Source: Actinomycetes bacterium | GTDB taxonomy: Bacteria > Actinomycetota > Actinomycetes > Propionibacteriales > Propionibacteriaceae | Direction of reading: 5' to 3' | Length of the DNA: 54,039 nucleotides | Assembly: GCA_021803025.1 (NCBI GenBank) | Contig: JAJZQV010000009.1 | Location: forward strand, 1-54,039 | Shown here: positions 39,995-48,245 of the stretch, one piece after another | How positions within the stretch are numbered: the first letter of the stretch is position 1 | Layout of the letters: every line of letters starts with the position of its first letter | Notes under the pieces: generated by a model | Databases searched by the model: none | Told to the model about the DNA's origin: nothing | The model's input: the letters and a program-made list of their open reading frames with translations, nothing else | Translations under genes and position numbers: made by a program

Positions 39995-41258
39995 CGGCAG
40001 GTCTCCCGTCGCGCGAGGTACTCTGACGCCGGAACTCGCTCGGAGTCATCCCGGTGTGTGCGCGGAAGACCCTGGAGAAGTAGTTGACCTGGTGGAAGTC
40101 CAGCTCCGCCGCGACATTGCGAACCGGCATCTGCGTGGACGCTAACATCAGCTGCGCGCGGGCGATCCGCCACGCGGTCACATACGACACGAATGTGTAG
40201 CCCGTGACGGATCTGAACAACTTCGACAGGTGACCGGGCGACCAGTGCGTCGTGGTGGCCGCCTCGGTGAGCGTCAGCGCCCGGTTCGGATGGCGGGCGA
40301 TCTCGTTGAGGACGTCGCGCAGGTCCGGCCTGCGGTGCGGGCGGGAGTGGACCACCTCGTCGAGGACCATGGCGAGGAGCCGCTCGACGTGGACCTGGGC
40401 CTGGAAGCGGTTGATGGAGGACGATCGTCGGCTGCGTTGACCGAGGATCGTCTGGCTCAGGTGTGCAGCCACGCGCGGCGCACAGTCCTTGGCGACCGCC
40501 ACGACGAGGTCCTCCACGTGGGCGACTCCGTCTCTCAGGTCGCCGCCACCGGTGAACGCCTGGTCGAGGAGCCGGCTGGCCTCCACGTACGCGTAGGAGA
40601 GGTCCTCGGTGTCGATGGCGTCCCTCAGCACGGCGTGGTCTACGGAGGGGGTACGGGCCTCGACCGTCCTGGTCCGGGGCAGCACCTCGAGGGTCAGGAC
40701 GGGACGCGGCGGGACGACGGCCGGCTGCTGCGGTGATTCCGGGCGCCGGCGCACCCGCGCCACCCCGTGGAGCATCCGGCTCACCCCGAACAGCGTCTTC
40801 GCTGAGGCCGCCACACGGCTGAGAGTGGACATCGGCACCTGGCCGTACAGGCTCTCCAGCACCCTGTCCCCGTGCCAGCGCGTCCCGGGCATGAGCAGCC
40901 GCGGTCTCTGCGCCTCCGGCACCCTCACCTGCCCGCAGAGGATCGCTCCCACGTACGTGTCGCCGTCGGTGACCGGCACGGAGAAATCCACGAGGCCCGC
41001 ATGGCAGCTGTACACCTGGGGCGAGCCCTCGATGACCGACTGCAGCCCGCCGTGCGCATCGCACGCGTGGCACATCTTGTTGTGGGCGGGGTCGGAGCGC
41101 ATCTGGCGGCAGAAGTCGGTGAACGCGAAGGTGTGGGTGACGGGGATGCCACGCGTGTCGACGGCGACGGTCGCGAGCCCGGTCGCCGCCGAGAAGTCCT
41201 CAAGGACGTTCTGGAGCTGACCGAGGTCGAGCAGCGTTGCCATCCCCAGGTCTGACAT
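39951..41258 (-). CDS. pocR: PocR-family AraC activator of the pdu locus
   Basis: The 435-residue protein has a PocR sensory domain at about residues 8-165, with the Cys-rich CRQMRSDPAHNKMCHACDAHGG and YSCHAGLVDFSVPVTDGDTYVGAILCGQVR segments, and an AraC helix-turn-helix domain at about 310-415 (LTLTEAATTTHWSPGHLSKLFRSVTGYTFVSYVTAWRIARAQLML and VRNVAAELDFHQVNYFSRVFRAHTGMTPSEFR). In Salmonella, PocR activates pdu and cob with propanediol as the signal. The gene runs into pduQ and diverges from the aldo/keto reductase gene. It is the obvious controller of the direct repeats at 37946-37981. Confidence 0.93.
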   Translation of the reverse strand: MSDLGMATLLDLGQLQNVLEDFSAATGLATVAVDTRGIPVTHTFAFTDFCRQMRSDPAHNKMCHACDAHGGLQSVIEGSPQVYSCHAGLVDFSVPVTDGDTYVGAILCGQVRVPEAQRPRLLMPGTRWHGDRVLESLYGQVPMSTLSRVAASAKTLFGVSRMLHGVARVRRRPESPQQPAVVPPRPVLTLEVLPRTRTVEARTPSVDHAVLRDAIDTEDLSYAYVEASRLLDQAFTGGGDLRDGVAHVEDLVVAVAKDCAPRVAAHLSQTILGQRSRRSSSINRFQAQVHVERLLAMVLDEVVHSRPHRRPDLRDVLNEIARHPNRALTLTEAATTTHWSPGHLSKLFRSVTGYTFVSYVTAWRIARAQLMLASTQMPVRNVAAELDFHQVNYFSRVFRAHTGMTPSEFRRQSTSRDGRPAGVPLPAHHHPLLRA

Positions 41259-41296
41259 GTGCCTCCGTCGGAACAGGACTGACGATAGTCCACGGG

Positions 41297-41321
41297 CCTC
41301 TCTCAGGAAAGATGTGAGAGG
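41297..41321. promoter_or_regulatory. Inverted repeat in the pocR/aldo-keto reductase divergent gap
   Basis: CCTCTCTCA (41297-41305) and TGTGAGAGG (41313-41321) pair at eight of nine positions around a 7-base centre, within the 133-bp divergent gap. It could bind a regulator that controls both genes. The identity of the regulator is unknown. Confidence 0.4.
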
Positions 41322-41391
41322 GGTTCCGCATCAGCCCCAGGCGCGTGACCAGCGTCCTATGCTCGGCAACGCACCCACCGAGGAGGGACCG

Positions 41392-42327
41392 ATGAAGACG
41401 TTCGTGCTGCCCGGTACAGACGTCGTCGCGCCGGCGATCATCGCCGGCATGATGCGCATCCAGCAGAAGTCCGACGCCGAGGTCCGCGCCCTGTTCGACG
41501 CGTGCCTCCGGGCCGGGGTCACCTTCTTCGACCACGCCGCTGTGTACGGAGCGCAGCCCCACGGGTGCGAGCGCCGCTTCGCGGAGGCCCTTCGCCTGAC
41601 CCCATCGCAGCGCGACGAGATCACGCTCCAGACCAAGGCGGGGATCGTCAAGGAGAACGGTCCGTACTTCGACTTCTCGTACGAGGAGATCGTGAGCTCG
41701 GTCGACGCCTCGCTCGCAGCGCTTCGTACGGACCACGTCGACATCCTGCTGCTGCACCGTCCGGACGCCCTCGTCGAGCCCGAGGAGGTCGCCCGCGCGT
41801 TCGACGAGCTGGAGAGCGCCGGCAAGGTGAGGCACTTCGGCGTCTCGAACCACACGCCCGTACAGGTGGAGCTGCTCCGCCGGTACGTGCGGCAGCCGCT
41901 CGTCGTGAACCAGCTCCAGCTCTCGATCACGCACGCCAACCTCATCACCCAGGGCATGGCGATGAACATGGGCGGCCTCGACCAGTCGGTCGACCGCACG
42001 CTCGGCACGCTCGACTACTGCCGGCTCCACGACATCACGATCCAGGCGTGGTCGCCCTTCCAGATCGGCTTCTTCGACGGACCGTTCCTCGGCAACCCTG
42101 ACGTCCCCGAGCTCAACGCGGTGGTCGACAGGCTCGCGGCGCGCTACGGCGTGCCGGCCGAGGCGATCGCGACGGCGTGGATCACGCGGCATCCAGCCCA
42201 GATGCAGGTGGTCCTCGGCACGACGACGCCGGAGCGCGTGGCCGCCGCGGCGAAGGGCGCGGACGTCGTACTGACGAAGCCCGAATGGTACGAGCTGTAC
42301 CGGGCGGCCGGACACGTCGTGCCCTGA
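41392..42327 (+). CDS. Aldo/keto reductase (YdhF-like)
   Basis: The 311-residue protein is an aldo/keto reductase: [47 protein letters not shown] (Asp/Tyr), [49 protein letters not shown] and [33 protein letters not shown]. It begins just after pocR, divergently, with a GAGGAGGG site. It may reduce a deoxysugar-derived aldehyde such as lactaldehyde to 1,2-propanediol or, reversed, supply electrons; this is inferred from proximity to the pdu locus. Confidence 0.88.
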   Translation: MKTFVLPGTDVVAPAIIAGMMRIQQKSDAEVRALFDACLRAGVTFFDHAAVYGAQPHGCERRFAEALRLTPSQRDEITLQTKAGIVKENGPYFDFSYEEIVSSVDASLAALRTDHVDILLLHRPDALVEPEEVARAFDELESAGKVRHFGVSNHTPVQVELLRRYVRQPLVVNQLQLSITHANLITQGMAMNMGGLDQSVDRTLGTLDYCRLHDITIQAWSPFQIGFFDGPFLGNPDVPELNAVVDRLAARYGVPAEAIATAWITRHPAQMQVVLGTTTPERVAAAAKGADVVLTKPEWYELYRAAGHVVP

Positions 42328-42521
42328 GGTCGCCGATGGCCCGGCAGGGGCGCAGCGGGTCCCGTGCGAGGGTTCGACACCTGCCCAACGCGTCCTGTGC
42401 AGTGACTCCTCCTGCGGCCGTCACGGCGAGCCCGCCTCCACGTCCCGGCCGCCGGTGGAGGGGGATATCGTCGGGCTCGACCACGTCGGCGTATCCCGCC
42501 GCCATCCTGGGAGGATCACTG

Positions 42522-44123
42522 ATGATCGACGAAGCATCCACGCGCGCAGCCATCGAGGAGGGCCGCACGGCCCTCGGCATCGAGCTGGGCTCGACCCGGA
42601 TCAAGGCGGTCCTCGTCGACGAGGACCACGCGCCGATCGCCACGGGCGGCCACGACTGGGAGAACCAGTTCGTCGACCGGATCTGGACGTACTCGCTGGA
42701 GTCCGTACGGACGGGGCTCCAGGCCGCGTACGCGTCGCTCGCCCAGGACGTGCGGAGCAGGTACGGGGCGGAGCTGCGCACCGTGGGATCCCTGGGCGTG
42801 TCAGCGATGATGCACGGCTACCTGCCGTTCGACGCGTCCGGCGACCTGCTCGTCCCGTTCCGTACCTGGCGCAACACGGTCACCGGTCCGGCCAGCGAGC
42901 AGCTCACCGCCCTCTTCGGCTACGCGATCCCGCAGCGCTGGTCGATCGCCCACCTCTACCAGGCGGTCCTCAACGGTGAGGACCACGTCGGCCGGGTCGC
43001 CCACCTCACGACGCTGGCCGGGTACGTGCACGAGCAGCTGACGGGTCGTACCGTCCTCGGCGTCGGCGACGCCTCGGGCATGTTCCCCATCGACACTGCG
43101 ACCGGCACGTACAACGCCGCCATGCTCGCCCAGTTCGACGACCTGGTACGCGACCGGGGGTACGGCTGGACGCTCGGCGAGATCCTGCCGACCGTCCAGA
43201 GCGCGGGCGAGGCGGCGGGCGAGCTCACGGCCGAGGGCGCCGCGCTGCTCGACCCGTCCGGCACCCTGCGGGCTGGCGTCCCGTGCTGCCCGCCGGAGGG
43301 CGACGCGGGGACGGGCATGGTGGCGACGAACTCCGTCGCGCGCCGTACGGGCAACGTGAGCGCCGGCACCTCGATCTTCGCCATGGTCGTCCTCGAGAAC
43401 GAGCTGTCCCGCATGCACCCCGAGCTCGACCTCGTCACGACACCTGCCGGGGACCTCGTCGCGATGGTGCACTGCAACAACGGTGCGAGCGAGCTCAACG
43501 CGTGGGTGGGCCTGTTCGGCGAGTTCGCGACACGGGTCGGGGCCGGGGTCGGCACGGGCGCCCTCTTCGAGAGCCTGTTCACCGCGTCGCTCGAGGGGGA
43601 GCCCGACTGCGGCGGCCTCCTCGCGTACAACTACCTCTCCGGCGAGCACATCACCGGGCTCGAGGAGGGCCGGCCCCTGTTCGTCCGGACCCCGGACAGC
43701 CGCTTCACGCTGGCGAACTTCATGCGCGCCCACCTCTTCGCGGCCCTCGCGAGCCTGCGGATCGGCATGAACGTGCTGCTCAAGGACGAGGGCGTGGAGC
43801 TCGACTCGCTCTTCGCGCACGGCGGCCTGTTCAAGACCAAGGGCGTGGCGCAGCGGTACCTGGCCGCGGCGGTCGACGCGCCGGTCTCCGTCGGCGACAT
43901 CGCCGGCGAGGGCGGCGCCTGGGGCATAGCGCTGCTCGCGGCGTATGCACGGCACCGTACGGAGGGGCAGTCGTTGGCCGACTACCTGGGCAGCCGCGTG
44001 TTCGCCGGAGCGGGTCTCGACACGGTCGACCCTGACCCGGCCGACGTGGCCGGCTTCGACGCGTACGTGCAGCGCTTCAGCGCGGGCCTCCCCATCGAGC
44101 GGGCGGCGGTCGCGAACAGCTGA
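42522..44123 (+). CDS. FGGY-family carbohydrate kinase
   Basis: The 533-residue protein is a full-length FGGY sugar kinase. The start [32 protein letters not shown] is the phosphate-1 loop, [29 protein letters not shown] contacts sugar, [17 protein letters not shown] is the phosphate-2 loop and [28 protein letters not shown] is the adenosine region. Substrate is probably a pentulose, hexulose or deoxy-ketose; placement next to pdu suggests rhamnulose or fuculose, whose aldol cleavage would give lactaldehyde, but no isomerase or aldolase is in the window. The ATG at 42522 follows a GGGAGG ribosome-binding site. It is downstream of the aldo/keto reductase gene in the same direction. Confidence 0.85.
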   Translation: MIDEASTRAAIEEGRTALGIELGSTRIKAVLVDEDHAPIATGGHDWENQFVDRIWTYSLESVRTGLQAAYASLAQDVRSRYGAELRTVGSLGVSAMMHGYLPFDASGDLLVPFRTWRNTVTGPASEQLTALFGYAIPQRWSIAHLYQAVLNGEDHVGRVAHLTTLAGYVHEQLTGRTVLGVGDASGMFPIDTATGTYNAAMLAQFDDLVRDRGYGWTLGEILPTVQSAGEAAGELTAEGAALLDPSGTLRAGVPCCPPEGDAGTGMVATNSVARRTGNVSAGTSIFAMVVLENELSRMHPELDLVTTPAGDLVAMVHCNNGASELNAWVGLFGEFATRVGAGVGTGALFESLFTASLEGEPDCGGLLAYNYLSGEHITGLEEGRPLFVRTPDSRFTLANFMRAHLFAALASLRIGMNVLLKDEGVELDSLFAHGGLFKTKGVAQRYLAAAVDAPVSVGDIAGEGGAWGIALLAAYARHRTEGQSLADYLGSRVFAGAGLDTVDPDPADVAGFDAYVQRFSAGLPIERAAVANS

Positions 44124-44186
44124 GGATAGGGACCGGAACCCAGGACTCCTGCGCCCGGGCACGCCTCGGCATGGGGCCGAAGCGGT

Positions 44187-44274
44187 GGTTCACCATGTTA
44201 AGTGGGCGAACTGTACGTTCACATGGCAAATCTGCCGTGAGAACATCCGGTTTGCCCACTTAACATGGTAAACC
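44187..44274. repeat. 88-bp nested palindrome between convergent genes
   Basis: The outer arms, 44187-44212 and 44249-44274, match at all but three positions and share the 16-base core ACCATGTTAAGTGGGC. A second, inner pair (GTTCACATGGCA and TGCCGTGAGAAC) flanks a 4-base AATC centre. The element is more AT-rich than its surroundings. It sits between the convergent kinase and receiver genes, so it may serve as a bidirectional terminator, but its size and sharp ends also fit a miniature transposable element. Confidence 0.75.
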
Positions 44275-44334
44275 GCGGAACCCAGGATGCAGACGCTGAG
44301 AGGGACGTCGCGCTCGCCGACCAGCCGGCCCGGT

Positions 44335-45222
44335 TCAGGCGGAGATCTCCGCCGCGCTCCGCTGGCTCGTGGCGACGCCGCCCACCTCGTGGAAGTCGCG
44401 CTGAAGGCGCTTGTGGGCGAGCTCGACGAGCGCCCGGTTGCCGTCCGCTGCGACCATTGTCACCACGTGCACATGGGTGTCGGAGTCGACGCAGCACGAC
44501 ACGACGAGTGACTCGTGGCCCGTGCGCAGCACCGCGGTCTCGCACTGGTCCAGTCCCGCGTCGACGCACACCGCATGCCCGGCACGGATGAGGCCCTGCA
44601 GTGGCGGAAGCAGCCGAGGGACGTCGAGCGCGCCGTCCGTGTCGACCATGCTCACGAAGGCGCCGTTCTCGTCGAGCAGGAGGGAGCCGCGGAGGCCGCG
44701 GACGGAGCCCAGCCCCCGGAACAGTCCGGCGAGGCAGGCGTGCGCGTCGAAGGCGTTGTCGGGCGCGGGAACGACGAGGGAGAGGTGGCGCCGTGCGGCG
44801 ACCTCCGCGACACGGTCCCAGATGTCGATGACCGGCTCGAGCCCGAGCAGGCCCGCCACGTCGTCAGCGAGTGCACCGGGGTCGGAGGACCGACTGAGGA
44901 CCGCCTGCGCGCCGAACCACCGGGCCTGCTGTGCCCCGTCGCCTTCCGTCTCGTCGAGGACGACGACCACTGGAAGGCCGGGCTGGTGGAGAGAGACCCA
45001 GAACAGGAGCGGCACGCCGATCTCGTCGGTCATGGGAAGCCCCGAGACGACCGCGTCGGGACGGTGCTCCTCGATGGCGCGCAGCGCCGGCGTGAGGTCC
45101 GTGGCCGTCATGACACGGGCACCGGTGAGCCGCGCGAGGGATGCGCGGAGACGCTCGGCGTAACGTCCCTCGTCGACGACGAGCACTGTCTTGACGGCGG
45201 TGGCGATCGAGTTGTGGTACAT
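44335..45222 (-). CDS. Pseudo-receiver protein with Roadblock/LC7-like C-terminal domain
   Basis: The 295-residue protein begins like a response regulator (TVLVVDEGRYAERLRASLARLTGARVMTATDL). At the position of the phosphoryl-accepting Asp it reads DAVVSGLP (Ser), so it is probably not phosphorylated. The C-terminal half, GLRGSLLLDENGAFVSMVDTDGALDVPRLLPPLQGLIRAGHAV through HVHVVTMVAADGNRALVELAHKRLQRDF, resembles a Roadblock/LC7 domain, which binds small GTPases or assembles complexes. An extra helical part with PDNAFDAHACLAGLFRG connects them. The start at 45222 is preferred because of a GGAAAG site; 45249 is possible. It stands alone and its target is unknown. Confidence 0.6.
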   Translation of the reverse strand: MYHNSIATAVKTVLVVDEGRYAERLRASLARLTGARVMTATDLTPALRAIEEHRPDAVVSGLPMTDEIGVPLLFWVSLHQPGLPVVVVLDETEGDGAQQARWFGAQAVLSRSSDPGALADDVAGLLGLEPVIDIWDRVAEVAARRHLSLVVPAPDNAFDAHACLAGLFRGLGSVRGLRGSLLLDENGAFVSMVDTDGALDVPRLLPPLQGLIRAGHAVCVDAGLDQCETAVLRTGHESLVVSCCVDSDTHVHVVTMVAADGNRALVELAHKRLQRDFHEVGGVATSQRSAAEISA

Positions 45223-45331
45223 CGGGTGCGCTTTCCGTTGTGGGGTCATGCGGAGCGCCAGGGAATGACTGGGCAGCTGGCTGTTGCCTCGTCGCCGCCG
45301 ACAGTAGTCTCACGCATTCTGGCGAGGCGGT

Positions 45332-45985
45332 TCATGAGAGTTCTCTCCCACGGCCCGACTTTCGCGGACGCCGCTCGACGAGGCACCCGGCGGGCGTCGC
45401 GAACGGGGTGAGGGCCAGGTCCCCGTCCCCGATCGCGTCGAGCATCCCCTGGTGGATGGAGCAGACGACCGACGTGTCCCGTCGGGCGGCGTCGATCATG
45501 GGACACGTCCGGAGGAGGACCCGGTCGCCGTCGGCGACCGGCGAGAACCCCTGCGCTGCGAGCGCGGGCACGATGCCGGTTCCGGGAAGGCGTTCGCCCC
45601 ACGACCTGCCGAGGTCCCGGGCTGCGGAACGAGGGTCGGGACGGGTCCGCAGGGAGTCCGCGACGGCCTCGACGAGGGCGACGTACACGTGGCGGCCCGG
45701 ATGCTCGAGGGCGACCTGTGCGCCGGCCGGCGTCGCGGAGTACGCGCGAGCGGGCCTGCCCCGGCGTGTGGCAGCCAGCGTTGTCTCCGCGGCGAACCCC
45801 TCGGCGACGAGCCGCTCCAGCGGCGCCCTGAACCGGTTGGGGTGACCGCCGAGCTCGGCCTGAAGCCCTGCGATCGTCACGGGTCCCGTGGCGCGGGCCA
45901 GCACCGTCAGCAGCTCGAGCGCCACCCCGCTCGGTCCGTCCTCCCGGACCGGCTGGGGTCCGCCGGCCCGCCCCGGAGTCGTCAT
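45332..45985 (-). CDS. SufR-like helix-turn-helix regulator with Cys/His C-terminal site
   Basis: The 217-residue protein has a winged-helix domain (VALELLTVLARATGPVTIAGLQAELGGHPNRFRAPLERLVAEGFAAETTLAATRRGRPARAYSATPAG). A C-terminal sensor domain follows with Cys and His spaced as in SufR-type iron-sulfur regulators: LRTCPMIDAARRDTSVVCSIHQGMLDAI and later GCLVER. It probably binds an Fe-S cluster and responds to iron, oxygen or nitric oxide. It lies divergent from a hemerythrin-domain gene, with a perfect 9-bp inverted repeat (46004-46029) between. Confidence 0.8.
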   Translation of the reverse strand: MTTPGRAGGPQPVREDGPSGVALELLTVLARATGPVTIAGLQAELGGHPNRFRAPLERLVAEGFAAETTLAATRRGRPARAYSATPAGAQVALEHPGRHVYVALVEAVADSLRTRPDPRSAARDLGRSWGERLPGTGIVPALAAQGFSPVADGDRVLLRTCPMIDAARRDTSVVCSIHQGMLDAIGDGDLALTPFATPAGCLVERRPRKSGRGRELS

Positions 45986-46003
45986 GGCACGACTCTAGTG
46001 ATA

Positions 46004-46029
46004 TTTTCTACAGGTGTCGATGTAGAAAA
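46004..46029. promoter_or_regulatory. Perfect inverted-repeat operator between regulator and hemerythrin genes
   Basis: TTTTCTACA (46004-46012) and TGTAGAAAA (46021-46029) are exact reverse complements with an 8-base centre. It starts 18 bases upstream of the regulator ATG (45985) and ends 9 bases upstream of the hemerythrin ATG (46039), over an AT-rich patch that contains likely -10 elements. It is well placed for binding by the SufR-like regulator to control both genes. Confidence 0.75.
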
Positions 46030-46038
46030 GAGGGGACG

Positions 46039-46545
46039 ATGTGCAGCTACTGCGGTTGTGACTCGATCGAGGTGATCGGCCGGTTCATGGGCGAGCACGA
46101 GGAGATCGTCAATGCCACGGGCAGGATGCGCGCGGCCGTACGGTCGGCCAACCCCCAGGCCGTGGAGGACGCCCGTTCGGAGGTCTCCGCCCTGCTGTGG
46201 CCGCACACGAGGGCCGAAGAGGCCGGGCTGTTCCGCGTGATGGCTCGCGAGGAGCTGTACGCCGACCACATCGCGACGCTCTGCGGGGAGCACCAGAACC
46301 TGGACGAGCTGCTCGCTGTCGTCACGCCGGGAGACGACGAGGCGATGCTCCGGTTCAACGACGCTCTGAGGACCCACATCGACAAGGAGGACAACGGGCT
46401 CTTCCCCGCTGCGGCCGTGGCGCTCGACGGCGCCGCGTGGCTCGAGGTGCATGCGACGACTCCGCACTCCCACGACGGGGTCGTGCACGTCCACGCGTCA
46501 ACCGGCCACGGTCGCGAGGCGCAGGCGGACGAGGGAGTCGCGTAG
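46039..46545 (+). CDS. Hemerythrin HHE-domain protein
   Basis: The 168-residue protein starts MCSYCGCDSIEVIGRFMGEHEEIVN and has the hemerythrin His/Glu pattern: EHEEI, then LLWPHTRAEEAGLF, LCGEHQNLDELL and LRTHIDKEDNGLFPAA. The non-haem diiron site reversibly binds oxygen or nitric oxide, or senses redox stress. The Cys-rich start (CSYCGC) is a typical actinobacterial variant. The His-rich tail (TTPHSHDGVVHVHASTGHG) may bind metal. It is divergent from a SufR-like regulator over the operator at 46004-46029. Confidence 0.88.
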   Translation: MCSYCGCDSIEVIGRFMGEHEEIVNATGRMRAAVRSANPQAVEDARSEVSALLWPHTRAEEAGLFRVMAREELYADHIATLCGEHQNLDELLAVVTPGDDEAMLRFNDALRTHIDKEDNGLFPAAAVALDGAAWLEVHATTPHSHDGVVHVHASTGHGREAQADEGVA

Positions 46546-46656
46546 TCCTCACGTCGCCTCTGACCGAGGGCATCGTCCTCGCCTTCACCCTGGGCGCACC
46601 TGGACATGGGCCTGCCGACCCCCAGAGGAGGCCGGCAGACGCGTCATGGGTGAGCG

Positions 46657-46800
46657 TCAGTGGAAGATGCTCACGCCTCCCGGTCCGACGAGCAGGCCGA
46701 GCACGATGAGGATGATGCCCCAGATGAGCTGCGAACGGATGATCGCGAAGATGCCCGCGATCACGAGGATCGCAGCCAGGATCCACAGCAGAGTGGCCAT
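46657..46800 (-). CDS. GPGG-motif small membrane protein (47 aa)
   Basis: A 47-residue frame starts MATLLWILAAILVIAGIFAII and has a second hydrophobic run LIWGIILIVLGLLVGPGG, ending VSIFH. Small two-helix membrane proteins with a GPGG motif at the second helix form a widespread actinobacterial family of unknown function, often near stress genes. The ATG at 46800 follows AAAGGAAG. It lies immediately downstream of csbD on the same strand, so it may be transcribed with it. Confidence 0.8.
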   Translation of the reverse strand: MATLLWILAAILVIAGIFAIIRSQLIWGIILIVLGLLVGPGGVSIFH

Positions 46801-46838
46801 AGGTGCTTCCTTTCACTCAGAAGGAATGGAGTCGCGGG

Positions 46839-47027
46839 TCAGCGAACGGTGCGGTCTTCGTCGAGGTCGTCGACAGCGTCGTCCACCTTCCCCTTGACCT
46901 TGCCCGACCACTTCTCGACCTTGCCCTCGGCCTCCATGCTCTTGTCGTCGGTCAGCTTGCCGACGACTTCCTTGATGCTGCCCTTGATTTCCTCGCCCTT
47001 GTGACGGGCCTTGTCCTCGGTGCTCAT
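46839..47027 (-). CDS. csbD: CsbD-family general stress protein
   Basis: The 62-residue protein matches CsbD: STEDKARHKGEEIKGSIKEVVGKLTDDKSMEAEGKVEKWSGKVKGKVDDAVDDLDED. It is very hydrophilic, a SigB-dependent stress protein of unknown function. The ATG at 47027 follows AGAGGA. A SigB-type promoter (GTTT, 15 bases, GGGTAC) lies 33 bases upstream, see separate entry. The SigB/F-family sigma gene is divergent from it at 47443. Confidence 0.88.
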   Translation of the reverse strand: MSTEDKARHKGEEIKGSIKEVVGKLTDDKSMEAEGKVEKWSGKVKGKVDDAVDDLDEDRTVR

Positions 47028-47442
47028 ATCCAGTCCTCTCAGGAGGTTGTCCACCCTCTGTACCCACGGGCTCCCGCCCCAAACAGCCGCCCGGAGAGCA
47101 CCCCAACAGCCGCCCGGTGATTGTGCGGATGTCCGCCACAGCCCAGAGCTACGTCGTGAGCGGGGTCAACGAGCGACACTCAGGTTTGAGGGCCTCGACG
47201 GGGTCGCGTCGATGGGCCCGTGCAGGGATGTCATGTTTCCCGCCACGACAAGGCAGGACGCTTCCGCGACCGTGTCTCTCAAGCTCGCGACGTCACACGA
47301 CGTACTCACTAAATTTTCATGTCATTTCTAAGAATTCCCGCCTCGGGGGTTGATCAGCCCGTACGCGTCTGGCAGGGTCGCACCAGGTCAGAGCGGTCCA
47401 ACCACGTGCCGACTCGGACGATTCTCCGGATAGGAGAGCACC
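47028..47442. other. 415-bp divergent gap between csbD and the sigma factor gene
   Basis: It holds the csbD promoter and a direct repeat, AACAGCCGCCCGG, at 47082-47094 and 47105-47117. Around 47300-47340 there is a locally AT-rich patch (AAATTTTCATGTCATTTC) that may hold the sigma gene's own promoter; no clear -10/-35 pair was fixed. No gene is supported. Confidence 0.5.
47060..47084 (-). promoter_or_regulatory. SigB-type promoter of csbD
   Basis: On the minus strand GTTT (47084-47081) is followed after 15 bases by GGGTAC (47065-47060). The consensus for SigB/F-type sigma factors is GTTT, 14-16 bases, GGGTAT. The box ends 33 bases upstream of the csbD start. Confidence 0.7.
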
Positions 47443-48234
47443 ATGGCACGTGGAGCTGCGCAAGCATCCACCGTCGCTCGCCGTGAGGCGAAGACCCGCG
47501 AGCTTTTCGATGAGCTGGCTGCGGCGAAGACCGCCGACAAGCGCCAGGCCATCATGACCGAGCTCATCGAGCTCAACCTCCCTCTTTGCGACGCACTGGC
47601 CACCAGGTACATGGGCCGCGGCGTCGACTTCGACGACCTCGTCCAAGTCGCCCGCACGGCGTTGTGGGTGGCGATCCAGAGGTTCCGCCCCTCCGAGAAC
47701 CGGTCCCTCGCCTCGTACGCGGTGCCGACCATTACCGGCGAGCTCAAGCGCTACTTCCGGGACCACTGCTGGGTGGTGCGGCCGCCTCGACAGATCCAGG
47801 ACCTCGGCAGCCTCACGTTCAAGACGACGGAGGCCCTCGAGCAGAGCTCGGGGCACCGCGTCAGCGTCGAGGAGATCGGCGAGGCCCTCGGGGTGGACTC
47901 CAAGCAGGTCGCAGAGTCGATCATCGCCCGCGCCGGCTACCGGCCCCTCTCCCTCGACGCCTCGACGGGCGACTCGGCCCCGGTCGGCTCGTTCCTCACC
48001 GACGACCAGGACATCGCCAGCGAGCTCACCGACAGGCTCGCCCTGCGTCGAGCTCTCGCCGTGCTCTCCAAGCGCGACCGCCAGGTGCTCATCTGGCGCT
48101 TCGAGGACGACCTCACGCAGAGTGAGATCGCGGCGCGGCTCGGCCTGTCCCAGATGCAGGTCTCGCGGGTGATCCGGCGCATCCTCGACCAGACGCGCGA
48201 GCGGCTGGAGGCGCCCGAGCGGCTCGCCAGCTAG
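47443..48234 (+). CDS. RNA polymerase sigma factor, SigB/F/G family
   Basis: The 263-residue protein has region 2 (LIELNLPLCDALATRYMGRGVDFDDLVQVARTALWVAIQRFRPSENRSLASYAVPTITGELKRYFRDHCWVVRPPR), region 3 (SVEEIGEALGVDSKQVAESIIA) and region 4 (RRALAVLSKRDRQVLIWRFEDDLTQSEIAARLGLSQMQVSRVIRRILDQTRERL). All are typical of general-stress sigma factors. No anti-sigma gene is adjacent. The csbD promoter next door is a likely target. The ATG at 47443 has a GGAGAG site. Confidence 0.92.
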   Translation: MARGAAQASTVARREAKTRELFDELAAAKTADKRQAIMTELIELNLPLCDALATRYMGRGVDFDDLVQVARTALWVAIQRFRPSENRSLASYAVPTITGELKRYFRDHCWVVRPPRQIQDLGSLTFKTTEALEQSSGHRVSVEEIGEALGVDSKQVAESIIARAGYRPLSLDASTGDSAPVGSFLTDDQDIASELTDRLALRRALAVLSKRDRQVLIWRFEDDLTQSEIAARLGLSQMQVSRVIRRILDQTRERLEAPERLAS

Positions 48235-48245
48235 CCCGCACCACA

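Noticed and set aside
42370-42400. A T-arm-like GGTTCGACACC sequence suggesting a tRNA
   Set aside because: No matching acceptor, D-arm or anticodon stem can be built around it.
44187-44274. Insertion sequence
   Set aside because: There is no transposase frame; 88 bp is only enough for a miniature element or a hairpin.
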